A DNA stretch of 64,000 nucleotides from Salvator merianae. Lineage: Eukaryota; Chordata; Lepidosauria; Squamata; Teiidae. Under the pieces are notes generated by a model. That model worked only from the letters and a program-made list of their open reading frames with translations, did no database searches and was not told the origin of the DNA. The DNA is taken from assembly GCA_003586115.2 (NCBI GenBank), contig QVOM02000023.1, positions 5,957,181 to 6,021,180 on the forward strand, written 5' to 3'. Both the position numbers and the translations under genes were made by a program. Positions 22,906-32,859 of the stretch are shown here, piece by piece (positions within the stretch are counted from its first letter, which is position 1; each line of letters opens with the position of its first letter).

Positions 22906-23152
22906 CTGTGTGAGCAATCCCATTTCGAAGCTGCCTCTGCGATGCTTCTGCCCCCCCCCGTTTTTTTGTTTGGCTGCGTGCGACCTGTGGAAAAGAGCCC
23001 AGTCGCCCCCCCCCCTCAGCGAAGGGGAGCGCCTCGGGAGGCGCTTTGGGCGCACTGAGAGGGGCGCGCGCGCTCAGCCGCGTCCCCTCCGGGGTCCCAG
23101 CCGCGGAAGGCGACGCCGCCTCCCCCTGGCTCGCCTTGTGCTCCTGAGGACC

Positions 23153-23170
23153 CGCGGCGGCGGCGGCGGC
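23153..23170. repeat. (CGG)n tract in presumed 5' UTR/promoter
   Basis: Short CGG run. Similar (GCC)n at about 23384-23404 and (GGC)n at about 23614-23634 lie between it and the start codon. Confidence 0.85.
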
Positions 23171-23450
23171 CGAGCTCCCCCGCGCCGGAACCGGGCGCTT
23201 GGGGTGGGGGCGGGCGGAGGAGGGCAGAGCGGCTCGCCGCTTCCCCTCCGATGCCACGGCCGCCGCCTCCATCTCCATCGTCGCTCCTGCTGTGTGTGCG
23301 GGGGGAGGCGGAAAGAAGCGAAGCTCCTCCGCCGAGCGGGAGCGCCAGGGCCGATCCCTTCGCTTCCTCGCTCCTGCCCCGAGCCGCCGCCGCCGCCGCC
23401 GCCGGGTCCCGCTCCTTCCCGGGCGCCTTCGGGATCCCGCGCCGTGCCGC

Positions 23451-23477
23451 CGAGCGAGCGAGCGAGCGAGCGAGCGC
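23451..23477. repeat. (CGAG)n microsatellite
   Basis: About six tandem CGAG tetramers upstream of the ASTN2 start codon. Confidence 0.93.
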
Positions 23478-23782
23478 CTGGGCTGCGCTTTCCTCCTCCT
23501 CGCGGCGCTGCGCTGCGCTCCGCGGCGCGGGGCAGCAGCGGCGGGGCGAGGCGGAGCCAAGGCGGCTGCGGGGCGGCGGCAGCGGCCTCCGGGGCGGAGC
23601 GAGGGCGGGCAAGCGGCGGCGGCGGCGGCGGCGCTCGCCTGGCTCCTCTCGTTCGCTCGCTCCTGCCTGCCTGGGCTGCTCGCTCCGTGCGCTCTGCTCG
23701 GCAGCGCGGCGGCGGCGGCCAGGGGCAGCCCGTCTCCGCGCCCCCGTCTCCGCTCGCCCCGCGCCCGGCGGCACCGTCGGGC

Positions 23783-24320
23783 ATGGCAGCCCCGCGCCCC
23801 TCGCTGCTCCGCCGCCACCGCCGCCTCCTTCTCTTCCTGCCCGCCGCCGCCTGCCCGTCCCCTTCGGCGGCAGCCACGGCGGCGGCGGCGGCTTCTCCGT
23901 CTTCGCCCCCGCTCTTCCCGCTGCTGCTGCTGCTGGCCAGCGGCCCGGGCCCGGCGGCGGCGGCGGCAGCGGCGGCGGCTGGAGCGGCGGCGGCGGCTGG
24001 AGCGGCGCGGACAGCGGCGGGGAGCGGCGGCGGGAGCAGCCCGTGCCGGGAGAAGACGGTGACGGTGTCGACCCTGCCGGTGCTGCGGGAGAGCGACATC
24101 GCCTGGAGCGGCGGCGGCGGCGGCTTGTCCTCGTCCTCGGCGGCTTCTCCGCCTGCTTCTTCGTCCTCGGCCGCCCCGGGCTCGGGGCCCCCCGGCGGCG
24201 GCGGCAGCGGCAGCAGCGGCGTGGATTCGCGCTTGCTGCTCTTCGTGCGGAGCGAGGTGCCCGGGCGCGTCGCCGTGCAAGACGACCTGGACAACACCGA
24301 GCTGCCCTTCTTCACGCTCG
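23783..24320 (+). CDS. ASTN2: Astrotactin-2, coding part of exon 1 (partial gene)
   Basis: Astrotactin-2 is a neuronal membrane glycoprotein that works with astrotactin-1 in glia-guided migration and has been linked to trafficking of neuronal surface proteins. Seen: 179 complete codons plus one base. Residues 1-23 carry Arg/His followed by a leucine-rich stretch, and residues 44-52 (LFPLLLLLA) form a second hydrophobic patch; either could be the signal-peptide core. Poly-Ala runs lie at 33-37, 58-66 and 68-72. The conserved block KTVTVSTLPVLRESDI spans 91-106. A Gly/Ser/Ala/Pro linker (110-146) precedes RLLLFVRSEVPGRVAVQDD (150-168) and a C-terminal DNTELPFFTL. These blocks match ASTN2 rather than ASTN1 (for example the FF in LPFFTL). 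Start: G at -3 and G at +4, and it is the only in-frame Met between 22910 and the conserved region. The exon ends in phase 1, so the next codon starts with G and is completed by exon 2, which is not in this window. Poly-Ala and linker parts are expected to vary between species. Confidence 0.95.
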
Positions 24321-24327
24321 GTAAGGG
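24319..24327 (+). other. ASTN2: ASTN2 exon 1 splice donor
   Basis: TCG|GTAAGG, with the GT at 24321-24322. Homology to ASTN2 stops exactly here and the frame downstream loses any family similarity. Confidence 0.93.
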
Positions 24328-24409
24328 AGGGGGTAGAGCTGGGGGAGGGGGCGAGGTGAAGGGGGGAAGGCGGTCCGACCCCGCTGCTGTTTCGTCTGGG
24401 CAGGGCATG

Positions 24410-24433
24410 GGACGGGACGGGACGGGACGGGAC
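24410..24433. repeat. (GACGG)n pentanucleotide
   Basis: About five GGGAC/GACGG units just inside intron 1. Confidence 0.92.
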
Positions 24434-24599
24434 ACCTTCCGTCGAACAGGACGCGACGGGGCTGGAGAGGCGAACCTGGGCACCCGCCGGGACTCAGGCG
24501 CGCACCTCCCGCGAGCGAGGGAGGAAGGAAGGAAGCGGCGCCCCCGTCTCCTCCTTGCGATGCGAGTGAAAGTGCACAGCAGGGGGTGGGAAGACGGGG

Positions 24600-25885
24600 G
24601 GATCTCTCGCGGGACTTTTTTTGGGGGGGATGCGAAGGTAGGAAGGGGGGCAGAGGCGTGGCGATGCCCCTTTCCCCGCTCTAGAGGCATCCAGAGGCGA
24701 AGTTTCCTGTCCTCCCGCGGTGGGCTTTCCTTCCCAGAGGGTGGAAAGAAACGGGACCCCCGTCCCTTCTGAAAGTAGGTGCGGACCGGACGAAGAGGCG
24801 AAGTTGGGGGACTCAGAGGGCTTCGCCTCCCTCCTCCTCCTCCTTCCTGCCTGAAGAAGAAGAAAAGGAGAAGGATAAAAGTAGACCGCGGCTGGGTGGA
24901 ATTACTGCTTTTGTCTCTCCTCCTCTGAGGGCGCGTTTGGATAAAAAGCCTTCAGGGCCCGTTTGGACGGGGAGAGATCGGGACACGGAAGCGACTCCCT
25001 GCCCTCCCACTGAGGATCTAAGGATTCTGAGCAAAACGTGCAATTTCGCATCTCCCCTCCCTCAGGCTCGGGAGCCCCCGCCCGCCGTTTCACGGGGAGT
25101 CCTGGGATAGAAGATTCGGGAGAAAAGACGGAGTTGGGGGCTGAGAGGGGCTTTCTTCACTCAGCCCTTTTTGGGTGGAAGTAGAGAGACAGGGACAGCG
25201 GATATTGGGGTATGGGGCCGGTAAGCGAGAAAGTGTGTGTGTGGATCTCTCCAAAAATGTCCCCTACTCTGTTTTAGTGCAAGACACGTGTTTTGGGAGC
25301 GAGAGTAGAAACGTGTCAGACCCCCTGTTGCTCATCTGGGGACAGAAGACAAAAGAGGGTTTTCTTATCCTCCCCTACATTCCTTGGGTGAGGACAGATG
25401 GAAGCAAACCTCTACCACATACACTTTTTAAAGAAGTGTTTAAGAAGTATGTAAGGTGTGGGTAAACAATGGAAAACGGAACCCAAACTTAGCGTGCTGA
25501 TTTTTTGATGGGGACATAAAGGTGAAAAGCAAAATGTGGGCTTCTCAGTTTCTCTCTCCCTCTTTTCGTCCCTTCCCCTTACTGCATTGGATGAGTATAG
25601 AAAGAGTTGGGCCCCCACTCCCATTTAAGTGTATGGGGACCCCAGTTTCTCTCTTGCATCTCTCATTCTTCAGGTGATGCTAAAACAGACGTCGGCTTAC
25701 ACTGATTAACTGTAGGGGAAGTAAATAGGGGGTTATGGAGCACTTTGAAAGGTTTCTGCTTGCTTAAGAAACCAGGGTAAGGATTTTCTGGAGTTGAATT
25801 TGGTGACTCTTTGACTGCAGCCGTGCAGTTTTCTAGGCAAAGATGCTGAAGTGGTTTGCCTTTTTTTGTGGAATATACTGAAGAT
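24600..25885. other. Proximal intron 1, no element recognised
   Basis: GC-rich at first, then ordinary composition. No exon or repeat recognised apart from a (CCT)n run near 24828-24845. Confidence 0.45.
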
Positions 25886-25889
25886 GGAA

Positions 25890-25945
25890 TCTGAGAACTT
25901 CTGGATGCAAAACAAATGCCCAGCTACTGAGCTACAAGGACGTCC
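25890..25945 (-). mobile_element. tRNA-derived SINE fragment (tRNA-Ala-like head)
   Basis: The minus strand gives GTAGCTCAGTAGCTGGGCAT then TTGCATCCAGAAGTTC, matching the tRNA-Ala-like box A region and anticodon arm of lizard SINEs. The box B side is diverged. Confidence 0.5.
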
Positions 25946-25949
25946 TGGG

Positions 25950-26735
25950 CATATGGATATAAAACAAAATGTTTACTTTCCTCAACTTCATGTTTGGGGT
26001 AAAAGTAGGAAGACCTTCTGAATTGTAACCAGATGTGTATGCAGAGGGATGTAAAGGTCAGGGTTCAGACCCATCCTAGGGGCGCCCAAAAGTGCTGCCT
26101 GACTCCTCCCCCTTGTGGGTCTATGAATGAAATGAATGAAATGTATTTGATGTTTTCTGGTTGTTTGTTTTTTTTCCACAAAGAAGTCAGTCCCCACTTA
26201 ACTGTGGGCACAAAGAATGGTTGTGACGGTTGTCAGGTTGCCCGAAGCCAAAAAATGCTATCGCCTTTGTTCTCGGTGGGCAGGAGGGAAGAGAGAAGGA
26301 AAATATTTTCCGTCCCTTGGTAACAGGAGAAAGACTTGCCATCTCGCCTGGTCCATTTTTTTCCAGACAGCAGTGTGTGTCAGGATGGGTAGCTGAAAAA
26401 GTGAATATAGCCACTCCAAGGTCTTTGTCTTCTTTCTGTTTCTCCATTTTTTGGTGCAACTGCAAGTTAAAATATATTCCCCCCTGCCCCCAACATCTTC
26501 TTGTGAGTATAAGAAGGTTTCTGGGAGATTTTGGAGGAATCTCGACTACTTTTGCAAGTCCTTCATGATCACAAAGATGGACACACCTTTCTATCCTCAT
26601 ACCTATAAGAGTGACTGGGGCAGTTTAATCTGTCTTTTAATCTGCTAGCCACCTTCTTACACTCACATGAAGATGGGGTGTGTCGGAGATATGTTTTCTC
26701 TTGAAGTCCTGCACAATCCTTGGTGGCCCTATGCA
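25950..26735. other. Intron, nothing recognised
   Basis: No exon-like or repeat-like sequence. Open frames on both strands lack family features. Confidence 0.4.
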
Positions 26736-26739
26736 GACC

Positions 26740-27075
26740 TTGAATCACAGACTCATGGACTCATAGAAGAGTTGGAAGGGACCTTCAGGGTCATCGGGTC
26801 CAACCTCCTGCTGAATGCAGGATTCACTAAACCATCCCAGACAAATGTGTGTCCAGCCTCTCCTTGAAGGCCTCCAGTGAGGAAGAGCTCACCACCCCCT
26901 GGGCAACCTGTTCCAATGACTGATCGCCCTTACTTCAGAAAGTTTTTTTTTTTTTTTTTTTTTACTATTTAGTCTGTATCTATTCTGTTGAAGTTTCATC
27001 CCATTGTTTCTAGTCCTTCCTTCTTGTGTAAGTGAGTATAGGGCCAATCCCTCTGCACTGTGACAGAAAGATCTC
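26740..27075 (-). mobile_element. CR1 LINE 3' region
   Basis: Reading + strand: CTCATAGAAGAGTTGGAAGG, GACCTTCAGGGTCATCGGG, then CCAGCCTCTCCTTGAAGGCC and TTCATCCCATTGTTTCTAGTCC. This is the complement of the CR1 3' region, with the 3' end at left. A 21-base poly(T) near 26943 is an internal expansion. Confidence 0.85.
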
Positions 27076-27627
27076 ATGCTGTTGAGCATCAATGAGCTAC
27101 AAAAGTAGGTAGTGAAGGATGGTCCCCTTCTTGGCATAGGTGATGGGAGAGTGCTGATAATGTACCTCTGAAAGTCGAGTATGATAGATCATAGCGGTCT
27201 GTATAAGATCTTCAGGAAAAGTGAGCTGGAATATGTGTGATGCCTGTCATTGTCCCTGCTGTTCTACTCTAGGCAGAGCATGTGTTCAAAAGAAGAGCAA
27301 CCCTTTGCCGGTTGTTTGCAGCTGAAACGGAGTCTTGAATAGATGCGCACAAAAAGATTAACCAACGTGTGTGGGGATAAGATGTGGTATGTAGTATGTC
27401 CTTTGTGTCATGAAAAGTAACAGGAACAAGCTCTTAAACCCTCTGGGGCAGCAGTGGCACCTTCAAGACTGGGGGGTTTGCATTTGGGGGGCAAATATTT
27501 ACCTTGAAAGTCAGCAGAACAAACCTCCCCCATCCCGCGTGGTGGATTGGAATGAATGTACAGGATGCAGTGAAACTGATAGCCTCACAATAAGCAGGCA
27601 CTCTCTGCCCAATGCTTTTAAAGAATA

Positions 27628-28000
27628 ATATTTATTTATTTATTTATTTATTGCTTGCATTTTTATCCTGCCCTATACTCAAAGGTCTCAAGGTGGCTCA
27701 CAACAATAAAAAAGACACAGAATGTAAAAGGCACACACTGAAAACAGTAGTGGTGCCTGAAAGTGCGGAGGGGAAGCTGTACCTTTAGCCAAAGGTGAGG
27801 GTAAGTAGGTGTGTCTTTACTGCTCTCCTAGAGGCGTAAAGTGAAGATGCCTGATACACCTCAAGGGCGAGATTGTTCCATGGTCTGGGGGCCACCACTG
27901 GAAAGACCCTATCCCAGGAGACCATCCTTCTAGCTGCTAAGGTGGTGATACAACCAGGAGGGCCTCATCTGCAGATATTAAAGCTGACACTGCAAATAAA
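27628..28000 (-). mobile_element. L2 LINE 3' end
   Basis: The minus strand contains GGTGGCCCCCAGACCATGG and AACAATCTCGCCC (reading VAP-W/NNLA-like, the L2 ORF2 C-terminus), then GTGAGCCACCTTGAGACC and an (AATA)n tail at 27628-27652. 5'-truncated. Confidence 0.72.
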
Positions 28001-28061
28001 TGAAATTTTGTGAATTTAGGGATGGATATGAAATTTGGTTTTACTATATGGAGCAGGTGAT

Positions 28062-28076
28062 CATGTGGCACATTTT
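28062..28076. repeat. Target-site duplication, left
   Basis: CATGTGGCACATTTT, identical to 28452-28466. The two copies bracket the L1 fragment. Confidence 0.88.
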
Positions 28077-28451
28077 TTTTTAACATATTTTATTGTTCTT
28101 GTATTTCAAATATATAAAATTACAGTTTACATTACATTCTTATATCACTATTATTAAGTTCCTCCTTCATTAACAGTTTCTTCTAAACTTCATATTCTTC
28201 AACATCCTGTTCTCCTTCCTTCTTTTTTCACTGACACTCTTCTTTCTTTTTCACTCTTCGAATCCAGCAATCACAAGTCCATTGTGCAGCTCTTGCAGAA
28301 AGTCAATAAAGGGTTTCCAGTTCCTGTAAAACCTATCAACTGTCTTAATTCTCAAAAGATTTGTCAGTTTGTCCATCTCAGCCAGCTCCATCATTTTAAC
28401 TCACCAATCACCCACCGTTGGTATTATCTCTCCTTTCCACTTCTGAGCATA
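28077..28451 (-). mobile_element. L1-type LINE ORF2 C-terminus and 3' tail
   Basis: The minus strand reads AQKWKGEIIPTVGDWVSKMM, ELAEMDKLTNLLRI and, further on, RNWKPFIDFLQELH. This order (trp-rich motif, AEMDKLT, NWKPF-DFL) is the C-terminus of reptile L1 ORF2. The A-rich 3' end is at left (poly(T) on +), and 15-bp identical duplications flank the piece. Confidence 0.82.
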
Positions 28452-28466
28452 CATGTGGCACATTTT
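28452..28466. repeat. Target-site duplication, right
   Basis: CATGTGGCACATTTT, identical to 28062-28076. Confidence 0.88.
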
Positions 28467-28469
28467 GAG

Positions 28470-29385
28470 TTGTTCACTTGTTTTGTACATTTGGGTGAAG
28501 GAAAGGACTATCCCTCCATAATCACATTTTGTGGGAAGAGTTCAGGTTGGGGCAAGAGAGCAAGCTCAGGTAACACAACTGGACGACATCTTGTCACACA
28601 ACTGGATGGAGATGAACTTCCAGAAGATGTTCCATAGTAGAGAAAGACAAAATATTTATTTTGTACCAATGATGGATTAGAGAGCTACTATGATGAGTTC
28701 CCAACCTGAATAAGAAGGAACAAAGAACTAGTTACAGTCTTTGCTGGAAGAAATGACGTGTTGATAAGAATTGGGCGGTTGTGCTGCTGAAATGAGTTCT
28801 CTAGTACTAGTGATGATGAAGAAGATACCAATGGTGATCAACATTAGGTTGCAGTGCCTATAGCAGCAGTTAAAGAATATGTTTTTAGACAATAGTGTAT
28901 AGAGTGCCGGATGCAGAAATGGGTTATAATGTGGAGGCAGCATTTGATGGCCTTGCTTGACAAGGATTAAGGGATCCTGGGGAAAGAGAGAGTTCAGAAC
29001 TTCACTTGTGTTTCTTGTTACTGGTGAAAAAGGTGTGCATAGAAGAAGTGAACCTGTTTGTGTGGACAAACTGGGAGGAAGTAAGAGGTTCCGAGCACCG
29101 TCTGGGTCTTCGGATCTACCAAATTAGGACCGGTTCTGCTTAGGAAGGTTGGAAAACACACATGAAAAGGTTGTTCAACTTACTCATCTGTTGTAGTAAC
29201 TTGTTGTTGTTGAGCTCCTGCTTCCCCTACCCCCTTTTTCTTCTTCTCCTTCCACTCCTCCTCCAAGAGCTGTTGAGTAACCCAATTAGTATTAAAAATA
29301 CAGCGTCTAATCATAGCGTAGCTTTACTTTAAGGACTGGAATGAAGAGCCGTTCCCTCCTTAGCTCAGTGGTGGTGATGACCAAG
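28470..29385. other. Intron, nothing recognised
   Basis: No exon or repeat recognised. Confidence 0.4.
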
Positions 29386-29393
29386 GTAAGAAA

Positions 29394-29690
29394 GAGAGAT
29401 ATGCCAAACTGGGTCGGTCAGTTCGCAGTTCGTAGCAAACTGGGTGGTTTGCCTCCTTTCCTTGCAAATCAAATCACCCTGTAGTTCAAAAATATCAGTG
29501 TGAAGCCAACCCGCACCAAGGGTGCTCTAATGAACCAAGCGAAACATGGCAGACCAAGGGTGCTTCACTTGGGTTCTCATGTAAAACGAAACCCTCTGTA
29601 ATTCAAAAAAAGGCTCCAAATGCACCTGAACCAATGGTAGTTGGTTCGACTCGAACTGAACCACTCGATTTCAGTTTGTGCACATCTCTA
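29394..29690. mobile_element. hAT-type MITE (297 bp)
   Basis: Left end GAGAGATATGCC, right end GTGCACATCTCTA. Flanks 29386-29393 GTAAGAAA and 29691-29698 GCCAGAAA match at 6 of 8 positions. The interior has repeated GTTCG and CCAAGGGTGCT motifs. A minus-strand relative is at 32735-32852. Confidence 0.75.
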
Positions 29691-29699
29691 GCCAGAAAT

Positions 29700-31550
29700 G
29701 CTGAGAATTTAAGAGTGATGGTTTGATCCTCTTTGGATGCTCCAGTTTAAAGGTGAGCGGGGAGAATTGGGGGCCTCTAAGCTGGCAAATAGTCCAGATA
29801 GGGAGACAGGTGCCATCTGGGGCAACCCTAGTGAAATTGCTTGGTGGGTTGACGTTCTTTAGGAAGGTCAATCTTGGCACCACTTTGGCCAACAGCTGTT
29901 CTGCACAGGTGAGGGAAATAGCTGGGACGGAGTGAGGGGTCAAGCTGACGGACAGTTTGCTCGCCATTATTTTTCTGCGTGCAGCTGCCCTGAGAATATT
30001 CTTCACAGGATGGTCCAGGGTTTGCTTCTGCTCACCACTGGGATGAGCTTCCCTCAGAACCAGAGACATCTGCCGGCACCGATTCTCCATCAGGCGGTTT
30101 CTTTCTCACCTGCCTCTACTTTGTCCATTGGCCGCCGCAGCACAGAATGGCCTGAGTTAGTCGCCTTTATCTCTCTTCCAAGGACTGTCTCCCAGCTGCC
30201 GTGGAGGTTTAAATTGAGGCCAAATCTCAAAATGGAAAGTCTTGTCTCATCCTCTTCCCCACCCCACCTCTCCAAGCTGCCAAGCAGTTTGGATTCTTTC
30301 TTTTTTTCTCTCTTTTTTTTTAAGCCTTCCTTAAGCTGAGGCAGAAGTCTTTTCAGAGCTGCTGTCACTTTGCTGTGGGTTGATTTCCTTCTCTTGCAAT
30401 TGATAGCTTAATTATCTTTCAGTGCTTTGCGACCCCCCCCTTCCATACCGGCATGCTCTGTTCTGTCCTGCCCCCCCCCCCCAACCCGCTTCAGTTTCCT
30501 CCGCCTGCCTGTTTTTGGAGAAAGTCTGCAGGTTTTGGCTTTGGAGTGAGCTCTGCTGGAGTGAGCTCTGCTTCCCCCAACGGACACCACCATTGAACCC
30601 AAATAGTTGTTCAAAGAGCAGGCTTCATTCTAGTAAGCTGCCTGTACATAAATATTTTGTCTGGGTGCATTCCGACTTCCTCCATGTCTGTCAGGCATCA
30701 TGGCTCAAACGTCTGCGTTTGCTCCAAGCTTCTAAGGTACTCTCTGGTGGGAAGAACAGAGAGCAACAGCCGTCTCTCGCCTGCCTTGTTGCTCTTTTGC
30801 TCTAACATGGGGTGTTCTTGCCGTGCCTTGTCAAGGTTGCTCTGTGCATCACAGCTGACTTGTTATCCTCACAAAAAAAGAAATGAAAAAAAAAAGAAAA
30901 AGTGAACTGTTTAGAATTCTGCATCTAGAAACAGGCGCTCCACTCTGGCAGAACAGCAAAGGCAGTTTGATCTTGATGCCGGTATTTTTATTTATTTATT
31001 TATTTATTTATTTTTCCCACCCTTTTATCTGCCAGCTACTTTCCTCTCACTGATGCCTCGAAACCTTGTTGCAACTCATGGATATCTCCTTGGTTCTGTG
31101 TTGCTCGCAGTTGGTGCTTAGTCAGCGCTGGCTGGGTCTGGGTTGTGGTGCGGAAACTTGGTGCGTTAGGCTGTTTTCATGTACGGTTTTGCCCAGTAAA
31201 GAACTTGTGACAGTCGGTGATCCTTGAAGTGCTTGCCTTCGTTTATAAAATACTGCCCTGATGAGGAAAGGCATCATGCAACTGTGGGGGGGAAAGTCCT
31301 CCCTGCATCCTGTTGCTTTTTAACGTTTCATGGATGACACCGAATGCTGTCACAGCAACAGCTAAGCAGGGTTTCTTGTTCAGTGCGGTTGCTTTAACAA
31401 AGCTGCAACCCGCATTCAAGTTCTGTTGGCTGAGTAGCTGCAGAATCCGTGCACTCGGAGATCTTGAAGTTGGGAGGCCAGGGTGAAACTTATATTTTGG
31501 TGGAAATGCTCAAAGCTAATTTGAACTGTGTGTGTTATGGGGGTCCACCT
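29700..31550. other. Intron, with an (ATTT)n repeat tail
   Basis: No exon recognised. (ATTT)n at 30984-31014 followed by a CCCACCCTTTTATCTGCC phrase like a minus-strand SINE/L2 tail. Poly(C) runs occur near 30433 and 30471, and an A-rich run near 30873-30902. Confidence 0.4.
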
Positions 31551-31560
31551 TGGTCTAGAC

Positions 31561-31815
31561 CAGTGGTTCCCAACCTTTCTTTGGCCATGCCCCACCTAAG
31601 CATCTCTAAAATCCTGATACCTCCCCCCCCCCCATGACATATAATTCTTATTATTCAAAAAGTGATCTATTCATGTGGAGGAAGCCTAACCGGCCATTAC
31701 CTTGTTCACCATTAACCTTGTTCACCATTAACCTTGTTCACTGTTAATTCACTGTTAATAACTCATTCTCAAATTGCCCCCCTGTAGGGCATGTGCCCCA
31801 CATTGGGAACCACAG
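31561..31815. mobile_element. hAT MITE, CAGTGGTTCCC family (255 bp)
   Basis: Left end CAGTGGTTCCCAACC, right end TTGGGAACCACAG, the classic hAT terminal repeat. Flanks 31553-31560 GTCTAGAC and 31816-31823 GGCTAGAC match at 7 of 8. It contains a 16-bp tandem repeat (ATTAACCTTGTTCACC, about three units, 31696-31742) and poly(C) near 31622. Confidence 0.85.
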
Positions 31816-31958
31816 GGCTAGACCATGTCCTTACCTTTACTGATGATACAGCTTGTCACCAGCTCAGAGCATAGACTCTGCAAAGGGGCTAAAATAATAA
31901 TAATAAAAAGACGTTGATAAAAGGAAGGTTTGCTCGAGTCACAGGGACTTCAGAGTAA

Positions 31959-32391
31959 GGGCCTTTCTGCATGGAAAGGACCATAGTTGGAATCAAGGGT
32001 CTGGAACAACAGGCAGGCCTGCTGATTTGGACCACGGAGAGGTGTGGGCTGGATTGGCCTTGGAGCCTTTGGGGGACACATTTTAGTAGAGTGATGTGGT
32101 GTGCTGCCAAAGTGCATCCCCCGGTACTCCAAAACATAGGAGTCATGACTTCTGTGCACCACCTGTGTTCTGGATCAGGCCCTCTGGTACGCTGGTAGAC
32201 ACATTCCATCGTGTCTACCTGTGATACTGAACAAGGCCTGCCCAATCTGGATTATGCTCCATCTAATGCAGACAGAGCATTCCAGAGGGGTGTGTGGCTT
32301 CTGAGATCTGCTTTAATGTGCCGATCCACGAAGCCCAGATGCTTAATACGTGGACCCTTAATCTGTATTAACGGTAAGTGCAGAAAGGGCC
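31959..32391. mobile_element. GGGCC-terminus DNA transposon (433 bp)
   Basis: Left end GGGCCTTTCTGCATGG, preceded by TAA. Right end GGTAAGTGCAGAAAGGGCC. The interior shares TGTGTTCTGGATCAGGCC, AATGCAGACAGAG and GACCCTTAATC phrases with 56415-56903 and 59675-60177. Confidence 0.75.
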
Positions 32392-32734
32392 AGAGCCTTC
32401 AACGCGGTACCTGGTGAGAGGCAGAACTTCTGCTTGTGCCCATTCATGCTGCTGCCCGTGCTTAGTGTCTGCTCTGCCCATATTCCCACACAGGAGAGGA
32501 TAATGCTGGGCTTGGTCAGAACCCACCAATTCTTTGCCAGGAAAGACCAAAACAGAGGCGAGAGTCCCTGTGGAATAGATTGTACTTCTCAATGAAAAAA
32601 TGGGACACTTTGCACAGATGACCAGTCTCTGGAACACTTTGTGGAATGCCGGCCAAACTATTCCCCGTGAATCTTTCCGGGCACCATTTTTTGGGGGGAG
32701 GAGGTCTACACTGAATTCTCAGCCCCAACCGGGT

Positions 32735-32852
32735 TCACTTCAAATGAGCTTTTTTCAAACTACAGGGTGGTTCATTTCACATGCACACTATTCAAATCAC
32801 CCAGTTTGGTGCGAATTGCAAACTGATGGGACCGGTTTGGCACATCTGCCGT
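32735..32852 (-). mobile_element. hAT MITE fragment, relative of 29394-29690
   Basis: The complement of its right part, reading GTGCCAAACCGGTCCCATCA, matches the left end of 29394-29690 (ATGCCAAACTGGGTCGG). CACCCAGTTTGGTGC and ACAGGGTGGTTCATTT are also shared in complement. Confidence 0.55.
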
Positions 32853-32859
32853 TTGAACT

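Larger units (their letters stand above)
22970..24600. promoter_or_regulatory. ASTN2: CpG island and presumed ASTN2 promoter
   Basis: GC and CpG density rise abruptly near 22970, stay very high through exon 1, and decline after about 24600. Visible sites include GC boxes (GGGCGG type) at 23206-23217 and 23590-23610 and an ETS-like CCGGAA at 23185-23190. No TATA box is apparent, as expected for a dispersed CpG-island promoter. The transcription start cannot be fixed from sequence; the 5' UTR must lie within about 23000-23782. The island spans the start codon and the first splice donor. Confidence 0.88.

Noticed and set aside
23251..24324. 357-residue + strand frame overlapping ASTN2
   Set aside because: Out of frame with the conserved ASTN2 sequence and low-complexity; a GC shadow.
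23074..24690. 538-residue open frame antisense to ASTN2 exon 1 (and a 461-residue one at 22895-24280)
   Set aside because: Extremely GC-rich DNA has few stop codons on any frame. The products are low-complexity Arg/Ala/Pro/Gly with no family features, while the sense frame has conserved ASTN2 blocks.
22910..24772. ASTN2 starting at 22910 and reading through to 24772
   Set aside because: The upstream part has no similarity to astrotactins and lies at the CpG-island edge. Downstream of 24320 there is a consensus splice donor and similarity stops.
29671..30339. Opposite open frames of 139 and 135 residues
   Set aside because: No domain, splice or start support. The minus-strand frame begins in unique sequence but runs into the edge of a hAT MITE.
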